A stretch of 5,322 nt of DNA from Lentisphaerota bacterium (lineage in GTDB: Bacteria; Verrucomicrobiota; Lentisphaeria; Oligosphaerales; Oligosphaeraceae): positions 1 through 5,322 of the forward strand of contig JAAZKQ010000114.1 of NCBI GenBank assembly GCA_012799755.1, read 5' to 3'. The notes under the pieces are model-generated. The model did not search any database. It had not been told where the DNA came from and saw nothing but the letters and a program-made list of their open reading frames with translations. The stretch's first letter is position 1; each line of letters begins with the position of its first letter. A program made the translations under genes and the position numbers. Positions 1 through 5,322 of the stretch are shown here, piece by piece.

Positions 1-47
1 AAACGACAAAATTGCACGCTGAAAGCCTAGCACATACCAGTTCGCGC

Positions 48-437
48 CTACTGGTAGTTGTCTGGCTTGAAGACCTTGGCATCCAGCGAAGCGATATGCC
101 GGAAGTGTTTGTGATTGGCGCTGCAGAGGCGGAGAGAGTGTTCGCAGGCGGTGGCAAAGACAAGGGCATCTGCGAGTCGAAGACCGGATTTCAAGGCATA
201 TTCTTCCATGAAAATAATAGCGCGGTGTGAGATAGCCTCTGTGATTGGCAGCATTTGAAAATTGAGTGCATTGAGAAACTGTTTGATGAGCATCTGCTCT
301 CGTTTATTGCGAGCGCCCTGCATGAGTTCCATGTAGTTGATGGCAGAAATGAAGCGTTGCTCGTCTGCATCAATTTCTTCGGCAGCCTTGATGGAGCCAT
401 GCAGTGCCCAGATTAAGACATCCGTATCGAACAACAT
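48..437 (-). CDS. vapC: PIN-domain ribonuclease toxin (VapC-type) of a type II toxin-antitoxin module
   Basis: This 129-residue protein has the size and layout of VapC-like PIN toxins, Mg2+-dependent endoribonucleases that typically cut tRNA or rRNA and are neutralised by a partner antitoxin. The N-terminus MLFDTDVLIWAL carries the first PIN acid (D4, with D6). E37 lies in SAINYMELMQGA, D90 in LRLADALVFATA, and the C-terminal polar site is N108 in CSANHKHF, where many PIN proteins have Asp or Asn. The open frame extends upstream, but ATG 437-435 is the best start: GAGGA (443-447) sits 5 bases before it, and it makes the protein begin at the canonical PIN strand. The start shares one base with the antitoxin stop (TGATG), so translation is probably coupled. 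No terminator is visible in the 47 bases downstream. The PIN assignment is strong. The target RNA cannot be read from the sequence, and the symbol denotes the family only. Confidence 0.9.
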   Translation of the reverse strand: MLFDTDVLIWALHGSIKAAEEIDADEQRFISAINYMELMQGARNKREQMLIKQFLNALNFQMLPITEAISHRAIIFMEEYALKSGLRLADALVFATACEHSLRLCSANHKHFRHIASLDAKVFKPDNYQ

Positions 438-682
438 CAATTTCCTCGGGGTTCGCGGAGTTTTTTGACGAAGGCGACGGCATCGGACATTTCTGAGCGT
501 TTCGCCCACATGCCAAATGCAGGCAGATCAGCGACCTTGACTGTGGGCTTGGCCACTTCGTCCAAGGGCGTGATCACCGCCCGCTGGCGTCCGCGATAAG
601 TGAGAATAACCCGCTCGTGACGCTCAATGGCAGACATGACATCCTTCATTTTTTTTCTGAGATCAAGCATACTTGCTTCCAT
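437..682 (-). CDS. Phd/YefM-family antitoxin
   Basis: This 81-residue protein is predicted to neutralise the adjacent PIN toxin and repress its own operon. Residues 5-41 (MLDLRKKMKDVMSAIERHE, then VILTYRGRQRAVITPLDE) match the Phd/YefM pattern: an N-terminal helix followed by a beta segment with Y-R-G and A-V-I-x-P. The C-terminal tail, with AFGMW at 55-59 and a basic helix ending KKLREPRG, resembles the toxin-binding tail of Phd-like antitoxins paired with PIN toxins. A longer open frame runs upstream to 811. ATG at 682 is chosen because a near-perfect Shine-Dalgarno sequence (AAAGGAGGT, 689-697) lies 6 bases before it and the homology-like part begins there. It is the first gene of the pair and overlaps the toxin start by one base. 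The family call is inferred from motifs. Membership of the Phd rather than another small DNA-binding antitoxin family is likely but unproven. Confidence 0.88.
   Translation of the reverse strand: MEASMLDLRKKMKDVMSAIERHERVILTYRGRQRAVITPLDEVAKPTVKVADLPAFGMWAKRSEMSDAVAFVKKLREPRGN
443..447 (-). promoter_or_regulatory. Ribosome binding site of the PIN toxin
   Basis: GAGGA lies five bases before ATG 437-435 and inside the end of the antitoxin gene. It supports the short start of the toxin over the in-frame upstream ATG at 509. Confidence 0.65.
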
Positions 683-688
683 AACAAT

Positions 689-697
689 ACCTCCTTT
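689..697 (-). promoter_or_regulatory. Strong ribosome binding site deciding the antitoxin start
   Basis: AAAGGAGGT is almost fully complementary to the 3' end of 16S rRNA and sits six bases before ATG 682-680. It is the strongest such site in the window. It would favour high translation of the antitoxin relative to the toxin, as expected for these modules. Confidence 0.8.
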
Positions 698-700
698 AAG

Positions 701-719
701 TGTACAGTCATACTGTGCA
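701..719. promoter_or_regulatory. Palindromic operator candidate of the toxin-antitoxin operon
   Basis: TGTACAGT-CAT-ACTGTGCA is an inverted repeat with 8-base arms, one mismatched position and a 3-base centre. It ends just upstream of the antitoxin ribosome binding site. Phd/YefM antitoxins bind such short palindromes at their own promoter, alone or with the toxin, so this is the natural autoregulatory site. A weak minus-strand promoter (TTGTAT, then CAGTAT after 18 bases) would overlap it. The promoter hexamers are poor and are mentioned only as a possibility. Confidence 0.55.
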
Positions 720-877
720 CTTGGCGGGCGCGGATACAAGTTGAAAATGGCCGGGAGACACAAGGTCTTGGCTAAAATGTTCAGTTGCTCGCTGCTTTGG
801 CCCAAGCACAAAACAAGCGGGGCAGTATGCCCACTGCGCCCGCCTGAAGAGATGCCTGTGATGGAGGAGCTCGTGAC

Positions 878-1585
878 TTACTTGTTGTCCCAGGAATTCA
901 TGACGTTGCCGTAGTCGTGGCCTTTGGGCAGCGGGCCGATGAAGTTGGCGAGTTTCATGGTGCCGACATGGCCGTCTTGATACTGGATATTGAGCTGGCC
1001 GTTGTGGCGGCCGACGGGCAGGCGGAAGTAATCGCTTGAGGAGTTGCTGCCGTAGTTGGTCGTGGTGCCGGAATAATTGGTCGGCGTCATCCACTGCCAG
1101 TCAATGGTGCTCGCAGGCTGGCTGTTCCAGGCTTCGGGGCTGCCGCTGGTGGTATTGGTTGACGTGGGCAACTGGGCGCAGTCAACAAAAAAGGCGGTGT
1201 TGGACGGATCAGCGATCATCTTGGCGCTGTAGGAGCCACCCCACCAGCAAAAGGAGTTGGGCACGGCATAGGAACGCACAAAGGTAGTGGTGGGGCATTT
1301 GAGGGTTTTTTCGTCGCCGTAGTAGGCTTGGTTCAGGGTGTGCTTAAACCAGCGATGGCTGTGGTTGCCGCTCCAGCCGGCGCCGGGCGTATGCTGCTCG
1401 TCGTTGTCGTCGAGGTACATGCGCATGGCGGTGCCCAGCTGTTTCAGGTTGCTCGTGCAGGATATGGCGCGGGCTTTTTCGCGGGCTTTGGCCAAGGCCG
1501 GCAAGAGCATGGCAGCCAGAATGGCGATGATGGCAATCACCACCAGCAATTCAATGAGGGTAAATGAGCGTCGGCGGGTTTTCAT
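878..1585 (-). CDS. Type II secretion/type IV pilus-like pseudopilin with H-X9-DG domain
   Basis: This 235-residue protein begins with a class III prepilin signal. A short basic leader (MKTRRRS) is followed by FTLIELLVVIAIIAILAAMLLPA, the hydrophobic helix that holds pseudopilins in the inner membrane before assembly. Prepilin peptidase should cut between S7 and F8, giving mature F1 and the conserved Glu at mature position 5 (E12). Position -1 is Ser instead of the usual Gly. After KAREKARAISCTSNLKQLG, the globular part has four cysteines (43, 97, 113, 136) and many Trp, Ser, Thr and Asn residues. It ends with the H-X9-DG motif (H194 to D204-G205), the mark of a processing-associated family abundant in Lentisphaerae and other PVC bacteria. 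The start is supported by AGGAG eight bases upstream of ATG 1585. The gene lies 262 bases downstream of the large exported protein on the same strand, so co-transcription is uncertain. The family is clear; the substrate or structure it serves is unknown. Confidence 0.93.
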   Translation of the reverse strand: MKTRRRSFTLIELLVVIAIIAILAAMLLPALAKAREKARAISCTSNLKQLGTAMRMYLDDNDEQHTPGAGWSGNHSHRWFKHTLNQAYYGDEKTLKCPTTTFVRSYAVPNSFCWWGGSYSAKMIADPSNTAFFVDCAQLPTSTNTTSGSPEAWNSQPASTIDWQWMTPTNYSGTTTNYGSNSSSDYFRLPVGRHNGQLNIQYQDGHVGTMKLANFIGPLPKGHDYGNVMNSWDNK

Positions 1586-1847
1586 GGGGCATACTCCTGG
1601 TTGAGGGTGAGGCGATAAGGTTGGTAAAATGGGTACAAGCTTTTAGATGCAGGCCAGGTAGTAATTGTTCCTGATAGAAGGCCGGCAAAAGAATAAGGTA
1701 TGCTGACGACAGGAAAAGTCCAGAGATGAGGATGCTGCAGTATGATATTTTGGTAAGCAGTCACTCGTTGATAATTGTTGTTCCCGCAAGTTCCATGGCT
1801 TGCAGGTTGCACAGGTTCCGTCCGCCGGGCCATGGCGCCGCTGCGGG

Positions 1848-4800
1848 CTATTTGCGGATTTGTTCGACGCGGATGGCGATGGGCTGCTGTTGGAGGTAGG
1901 CTCGGCTGTAGGCGCGGATGCCCGGGTCGGTCCAGGTGACGATATCGGGTTTGGCGGCGCCGGTGAGCGGCGCGAAGGTCAATTTGATGTCGTGATGGGC
2001 GGTCATGAGCTCGTTAAGACGGGTGAGCTCGGGATCGGGGCTGCGGATGAAACGCCAGTGGCCGTCATTGAGGAAGAGTTCGACGCCGATGTTGTACTGA
2101 TTGCGGTAATTTTCGGTAGCGAGGATGATGTCGGTGGCGCCGTCTTCATTCCAGTCAACGGTGACGACTTCGGTGCGGGTGTGGGCGTAGAAGGGCGTGC
2201 CGTCCTGGAGGCAGAGGGGGATTGCCTCGGCGAATGTTGGCGCCTGGCCGGGTGTCCGGCTGAAGGGGACAATGTGCAGGCGCGCCTTGGCGCCGGGCAT
2301 TTCGGTGCGGCGATTGTCGTCAAAATGGGCGATGAGCGCCGGCTGACCATTGTAGGTGGTGACTCCCGGTGTGCAGCGATAGGCGAGCGTGCTGCGTGGG
2401 GGGAGGCTCCGGAGGTCGTTTTCGAGCTTGAGCGCATAGGTGGTTTTGCCCTGCGGGTCTTCGCAGATGAAGTCGGTAAAGATGCCTTCGGCGGGACAGC
2501 TGAAGTCGGTAGGGTGTGTTTTGCGGCGGTTGGGATATTCGCGGAAATGCTGCACGGCCATCCAGGCATAGGAGCCGAGGTGGAGGCGTTCGGCAAAGGG
2601 CGGCGGGCGGTGGGGACTGTGGCAGAGCTGTTGGCCGTTGACCAGCAGGGCGCTGCCCCGGCTATTCCAAGTCAGCTCAATGCGATAGAAGGCCTCGCGC
2701 TGGAGGGAGAGCGGCTGGGGAGTAATCATGAACTCGCTGCCCAGCTGGCAGCAGAGCCGACCGTCGGGCAGTTGGGCCAGGACGAAGCCCGGCAGGACTG
2801 CCATGATTTCGGAGAGCGTTTTGGTCTGAAAGTAGAGATTGTGCAGGGCGCTGGCGTTGAGCTGCCGGCTGTTCCAGAACACGCTGCTGAAAAAGACGCG
2901 GCCTGTAGGCGGTACGGCGTTGTCATTGGGAGTAAAGGTGAGGCGGATGGCGCCGCCGTCGGGCGAGAGTTGGTCGCGACACTCCCAGGAAAGGTAGTCG
3001 AGGGAGCTGTGCTGGGTGATGTTCAGGCCCTTGCCGCGTTCGGTGCTGACAACTTCGGCGTAGTCCGTACAGGGCTTGGGGGCAAGTTGTTCTTCGGGGG
3101 CGAACTGGCCGTTTTCGAGCTGGCGATAGAGTGAGAAGTAGCCCAGACGCCAGTTGTGTTCAGTGTTGCAGAGGATGTCCAGGCGGCCATCGCCATCGGC
3201 GTCCAGGCAGCGGATTTGGGAATAGAGGGCGCCGTATTCGTTGCTGTCCGGACAGCCGTAGCGTTGCGCATCGGGCGCTTCGAGAGCGATGGGTTCCAGG
3301 CGAGTGAAGAGGCCGTCCTGGTAGCTGAAGCGCGAGAGTCTCATGGCGAAGGCGATCTGACAGAAGATGAGCCGCCCGTCGTTGTGGAGGTCGGTGATGG
3401 CGAAGTTCGCCAGGCCGGCGTAATTCAGTGGCGCTTGCTGTTCCAGGCAGCGCAGTGGCGTTTCGCCGGCGGCGACCGTAAGTACACTGCCCTTGGCCAG
3501 ACGGGCGGCGCGGACGGAGCGCAGGAAGAGATCCTGCGTGCCGTCCTGATTCACGTCATGCCAGGCGAAGTAGGGATAGTAACGCGGACATTCGACGGGC
3601 TTGCCGGCATCGGTTTGGACGAGCTCGGCTTTGTTGAAGGCGAATTCCTTGGCCGTGCCTTCGTTGAAGGACACGTAGAGGAACACGGGCACGAGTATGG
3701 ACAGATCCAGGAGCCCGTCGCCATTGAGATCATCCAAGGATAAGGACGGTAGGCGGACGCTGCTGCCGCGGCTGACTTCCAGAGAGTCCGGGAGGTCAAG
3801 CTGGATAGGCTCGGCGGGAGCGAAGCGGGGGAGGCCTTGCTCGTCCAGTCCCAGCCCTTTGCGAAAGATGATCTCGGGGGTGGCTTGCTTGAGACGGACG
3901 GCGACGGCATCGGCGATGCCATCACCGTCGAGGTCGCCGTATGCATAGCGCCAGCCGCGGCCGAGGTCGGTCACCGTGCGGGGATCGGCGAAATCCAGCT
4001 GGCCGGGGCGTTGGCTGACATTGCGCGCGAAGAGCGGCGCTGTGTTGTAGTAGCGGCAGAAAAAGAGGTCTATTTTGCCGTCGCCGTCAGCATCGGCGGG
4101 GTCAACGATGGAGAAGGCCAGGCCGTGGTGTTTGTCGGTGCCGATGGCTTCGTCCATGCTGTCTCTGGCGAGGAAGTGACGGTCGGCGGCGGTTCTGAAG
4201 GGGCCGGGGGCGCCGAGATTCTGGAAGATATGGGCAAAGTCCGTCCAGCGGCCGGCGATGAGCGCGGGTACGCCGTCACCGAAGATGGGCGCGAATTTGG
4301 CCGACCAGATATTACCGGGCAGACCGGTGGTTTCGCGGGTATCGAGCATGAGCGGGTCGCCCATGCCGAGGAGGCGTTGCAGGGGCAGAGCGCCGCTGCG
4401 CTCGCCCGCTGCTGCAATGTCAAGGCGGTAACGCCGTGCCGCTCCGGCAATGGCCCAGGCCACGCGGACGCGGTCGGGCGTCAGCGGCGTCAGCCGGCAG
4501 TTGAGCGAGGCGGGGGCTGTGTTGTCGCTGTCGTCATTCAAGGCGACGATGCTGATGCCCATGCGGTCAAGGGATTTGCCGGTGAGTTCTTCGAGGACAA
4601 CGAAGTCAATGGTGTACTGAGCGATCTGGCCGGCCAGGATGTCGTCACCATCGCAGCTGATGACGAGGCTGCAAGCGGCGCCACCCGTCGCGCCGTCCAC
4701 CAGCTCGGTTTTGGCCCATGGCGCGAGCTGTTCGTCCAGCCAGTTGAGCCGCGGTGGCACGTCTTCCGGCTGAGCGGCAAGCTCCTGGCGGAGAAGGGGC

Positions 4801-4952
4801 AGATGTTTGGCGTAGCGTTGCGTGAGAGCGCGGGCGACGGCGCTGGGCTGCGCCAGCTGCTGCTCGTAGCTCTGGATGCTATTCGAGACCGTCTGGGCGA
4901 AGATGGCGCCGGCGGCATGCAGGGCCAGGATGAAAGACAGGCGACGGGTCAT
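1848..4952 (-). CDS. Large exported FG-GAP/VCBS-repeat protein with internal LamG-like domain
   Basis: The 1034-residue product starts with a signal peptide (basic MTRR, hydrophobic 5-18, probable cleavage after A19). Calcium-loop repeats of the D-x-[DN]-x-D-G-x-x-D type, as in integrin-like FG-GAP/VCBS beta-propellers, occur near residues 287-295, 340-348, 408-416, 466-474, 521-529 (degenerate, last Asp replaced by Ile), 584-592 and 933-941. Residues about 650-832 look like a LamG/concanavalin A-like jelly roll, with FYRIELTWNSRGSALLVNGQ as its most typical stretch. This domain splits the propeller series. Residues 20-200 have no motif I recognise. There is no transmembrane helix, sorting signal or C-terminal anchor, so it is probably periplasmic, outer-surface or secreted. 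Such proteins often bind ligands or polysaccharides, but no catalytic residues can be named. The ATG at 4952 is the first Met before the signal peptide. Its only ribosome-site candidate, GGAG, is 12 bases away, inside the inverted repeat at 4957-5262. The reading frame is intact. Confidence 0.9.
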   Translation of the reverse strand: MTRRLSFILALHAAGAIFAQTVSNSIQSYEQQLAQPSAVARALTQRYAKHLPLLRQELAAQPEDVPPRLNWLDEQLAPWAKTELVDGATGGAACSLVISCDGDDILAGQIAQYTIDFVVLEELTGKSLDRMGISIVALNDDSDNTAPASLNCRLTPLTPDRVRVAWAIAGAARRYRLDIAAAGERSGALPLQRLLGMGDPLMLDTRETTGLPGNIWSAKFAPIFGDGVPALIAGRWTDFAHIFQNLGAPGPFRTAADRHFLARDSMDEAIGTDKHHGLAFSIVDPADADGDGKIDLFFCRYYNTAPLFARNVSQRPGQLDFADPRTVTDLGRGWRYAYGDLDGDGIADAVAVRLKQATPEIIFRKGLGLDEQGLPRFAPAEPIQLDLPDSLEVSRGSSVRLPSLSLDDLNGDGLLDLSILVPVFLYVSFNEGTAKEFAFNKAELVQTDAGKPVECPRYYPYFAWHDVNQDGTQDLFLRSVRAARLAKGSVLTVAAGETPLRCLEQQAPLNYAGLANFAITDLHNDGRLIFCQIAFAMRLSRFSYQDGLFTRLEPIALEAPDAQRYGCPDSNEYGALYSQIRCLDADGDGRLDILCNTEHNWRLGYFSLYRQLENGQFAPEEQLAPKPCTDYAEVVSTERGKGLNITQHSSLDYLSWECRDQLSPDGGAIRLTFTPNDNAVPPTGRVFFSSVFWNSRQLNASALHNLYFQTKTLSEIMAVLPGFVLAQLPDGRLCCQLGSEFMITPQPLSLQREAFYRIELTWNSRGSALLVNGQQLCHSPHRPPPFAERLHLGSYAWMAVQHFREYPNRRKTHPTDFSCPAEGIFTDFICEDPQGKTTYALKLENDLRSLPPRSTLAYRCTPGVTTYNGQPALIAHFDDNRRTEMPGAKARLHIVPFSRTPGQAPTFAEAIPLCLQDGTPFYAHTRTEVVTVDWNEDGATDIILATENYRNQYNIGVELFLNDGHWRFIRSPDPELTRLNELMTAHHDIKLTFAPLTGAAKPDIVTWTDPGIRAYSRAYLQQQPIAIRVEQIRK

Positions 4953-5013
4953 GGCAGGACTTTTCTCCGTTGTTTATGCGGTAGTTATGTTTGTTTTATG
5001 GCTAAATCCAGTA

Positions 5014-5030
5014 GCGCCCCCACGGGGCGC
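5014..5030. repeat. GC-rich palindrome 1 (REP-like hairpin)
   Basis: GCGCCCC-CAC-GGGGCGC forms a perfect 7-bp stem with a 3-base loop inside the larger inverted repeat. It has the same design as the palindrome at 5085-5097. No T-tract follows on either strand, so it is not a standard terminator. Confidence 0.75.
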
Positions 5031-5050
5031 CAGTTTTGGAGCATGCCCAT

Positions 5051-5070
5051 CCCCAGGCTGAAGCCTGGGG
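5051..5070. repeat. GC-rich palindrome 2 (REP-like hairpin)
   Basis: CCCCAGGC-TGAA-GCCTGGGG forms a perfect 8-bp stem with a TGAA loop (9 bp if the T-A pair closes). It lies between the two GCGCC-type hairpins, 20 bases from the first and 14 from the third. This spacing of strong short palindromes resembles REP/BIME units, but no REP-associated transposase is in the window. Confidence 0.75.
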
Positions 5071-5084
5071 TTAAGCATGGTTAA

Positions 5085-5097
5085 GCGCCTACGGCGC
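5085..5097. repeat. GC-rich palindrome 3 (short form of palindrome 1)
   Basis: GCGCC-TAC-GGCGC is a perfect 5-bp stem with a 3-base loop, a shortened relative of 5014-5030. Its right arm overlaps the next palindrome, GCAAAATTTTGC (5096-5107), so the two cannot form together. Confidence 0.65.
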
Positions 5098-5129
5098 AAA
5101 ATTTTGCATCCATGCAGCACACATGCTGC
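5096..5129. repeat. Chain of three overlapping palindromes
   Basis: GCAAAATTTTGC (5096-5107), TGCAT-CC-ATGCA (5105-5116) and GCAGCA-CACA-TGCTGC (5114-5129) follow one another, each sharing two or three bases with its neighbour. The last is a perfect 6-bp stem with a 4-base loop. On the plus strand it is followed by CCTTTGTTT, only a weak terminator tail. Confidence 0.6.
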
Positions 5130-5194
5130 CCTTTGTTTCCCATACAGAAGACCCATTATGAAAAACAGCTTGAAATAATTCCAGAACTGTTGCC

Positions 5195-5224
5195 TTGATT
5201 TTTGAACGAATTCTTGGCTATAAA
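5195..5224 (+). promoter_or_regulatory. Sigma-70-like promoter candidate reading out of the window
   Basis: TTGATT (5195-5200) and TATAAA (5219-5224) are separated by 18 bases in an AT-rich stretch, predicting a transcript start near 5231. The -10 element and all downstream bases to 5262 belong to the right arm of the inverted repeat. The equivalent left-arm position on the minus strand reads CATAAA, so the large gene may have a weaker homologous -10. Any gene served by the plus-strand promoter lies beyond the window. Confidence 0.45.
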
Positions 5225-5261
5225 ATAGACATAATTATCATACAAGCAACGGAGAAAAGTC

Positions 5262-5294
5262 CGGCTCCTGGCTTCGGCAACCGGCGCTGAGCCG
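5262..5294 (+). other. Possible leader stem-loop at the right edge
   Basis: CGGCTC (5262-5267) can pair with GAGCCG (5289-5294). Inside, GGCTTCGG and CCGGCGC form a second stem with one mismatch and a CAA loop. It would lie about 30 bases into a transcript from the promoter candidate at 5195-5224 and is followed by purine-rich sequence to the window end. I do not recognise a riboswitch or known RNA family. No ATG follows within the window. Confidence 0.3.
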
Positions 5295-5322
5295 AAAAGG
5301 GATAGGTGGGGGAGCGCGAGGG

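Larger units (their letters stand above)
4957..5262. repeat. 306-bp imperfect inverted repeat with 49-bp arms
   Basis: The left arm (4957-5005) and the reverse complement of the right arm (5262-5214) align without gaps over 49 positions with 39 identities. The outer 16 bases, GGACTTTTCTCCGTTG, are identical. All ten differences are transitions. A weaker inner match follows, 5031-5041 against 5189-5179 (9 of 11, both differences transitions). The enclosed 5006-5213 carries GC-rich hairpins. No target-site duplication is visible at the edges and no transposase gene is present. It may be a foldback or MITE-like element, a structured RNA, or two divergent copies of a promoter-leader segment. The left end supplies the only ribosome-site candidate of the large exported protein gene. 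Confidence 0.75.

Noticed and set aside
820..832. Hairpin GGGCA-TAC-TGCCC downstream of the pseudopilin as a terminator
   Set aside because: The stem has only 5 bp and is followed by CGCTTGTTTTG rather than a proper T-run. It is too weak to call.
708..1094. Minus-strand 128-codon frame over the 3' end of the pseudopilin
   Set aside because: It is rich in Arg, His, Gln and Pro, and overlaps the H-X9-DG region of a clear gene in another frame.
1742..1747. TATCAT (minus strand) as a -10 element for the pseudopilin
   Set aside because: It fits -10 at five of six positions, but no acceptable -35 lies 16-19 bases upstream.
1582..1833. Minus-strand 83-codon frame between the two large genes
   Set aside because: It has no ribosome binding site at its ATG, no recognisable motif, and overlaps the start of the pseudopilin.
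1822..1847. GC-rich self-complementary sequence just after the exported-protein stop
   Set aside because: Pairing is broken and crowded around GGCGCC/CCATGG, and no T-tract follows on the minus strand.
1800..3134. Long plus-strand open frame (444 codons)
   Set aside because: It lies antisense to the exported protein, whose signal peptide and repeats are clear. Its Gly/Ala/Val/Glu-rich translation is what high-GC antisense frames usually give, with no domain and no ribosome site.
3837..5084. Long plus-strand open frame (415 codons) running into the intergenic repeat
   Set aside because: It is antisense to the same gene, has no recognisable motif, and ends within the palindromic repeats. It is a shadow of GC-rich codon use.
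5249..5267. Similarity to the RNase P RNA core (GAGGAAAGUCCGGGCUCC)
   Set aside because: ACGGAGAAAAGTCCGGCTCC looks alike, but the GGGCAGG that should follow is missing, the promoter leaves too little upstream sequence for P1-P3, and the same 16 bases precede a protein gene on the other strand.
5289..5322. Cobalamin-riboswitch-like AAAAGGGATAGGTG
   Set aside because: The AATCC element and the GCTG-CCCCGC box expected next are absent, and the window ends before more can be judged.
5306..5322. GTG at 5306 after AAGGG as a plus-strand gene start
   Set aside because: Only five codons are visible and the spacing is short. This is too little to call a gene.
5218..5322. Minus-strand frame open from the window edge to TAG at 5218-5220
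   Set aside because: It has 34 codons without recognisable features and runs through the repeat arm and promoter candidate. It is probably chance, though a gene end cannot be excluded.

Overview
The window most likely comes from a Lentisphaerota (Victivallales-like) genome or a close relative in the PVC group. The main clue is the pseudopilin at 878-1585. It combines an FTLIELLVVIAIIAILAAMLLPA N-terminus with a C-terminal H-X9-DG motif, a pairing that is greatly expanded in Lentisphaerae, Verrucomicrobia and Planctomycetes. The large GC-rich secreted FG-GAP/VCBS protein also fits. The taxonomic call is an inference from family knowledge, not from a search.

Layout: all four convincing genes lie on the minus strand, so the window reads from right to left. 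At the right edge, 4953-5322 has no gene. It holds a 306-bp inverted-repeat structure (4957-5262) with 49-bp arms and several GC-rich palindromes inside, a plus-strand promoter candidate in the right arm, and a possible leader stem-loop that runs towards the window end. Next comes a 1034-residue exported protein (1848-4952) with about seven calcium-binding-type FG-GAP/VCBS repeats and a LamG-like domain between repeats six and seven. After a 262-base spacer with no convincing gene, promoter or terminator comes the pseudopilin (878-1585). At the left end is a two-gene type II toxin-antitoxin module, a Phd/YefM-like antitoxin (437-682) and a PIN-domain (VapC-type) toxin (48-437). The two share one base in TGATG, and a palindromic operator candidate lies just upstream of the antitoxin's ribosome binding site.

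Functionally, the large protein and the pseudopilin are both exported or envelope proteins, plausibly part of a surface or secretion repertoire, but nothing here ties them to one pathway. The toxin-antitoxin module is self-contained, looks less GC-rich than the large gene, and is probably an independent accessory unit. The most unusual part is 4957-5262. All ten differences between its 49-bp arms are transitions, and eight of them become G-U pairs if the plus strand is transcribed. This could be a foldback (MITE-like) element, a structured RNA, or a divergently duplicated promoter and leader.
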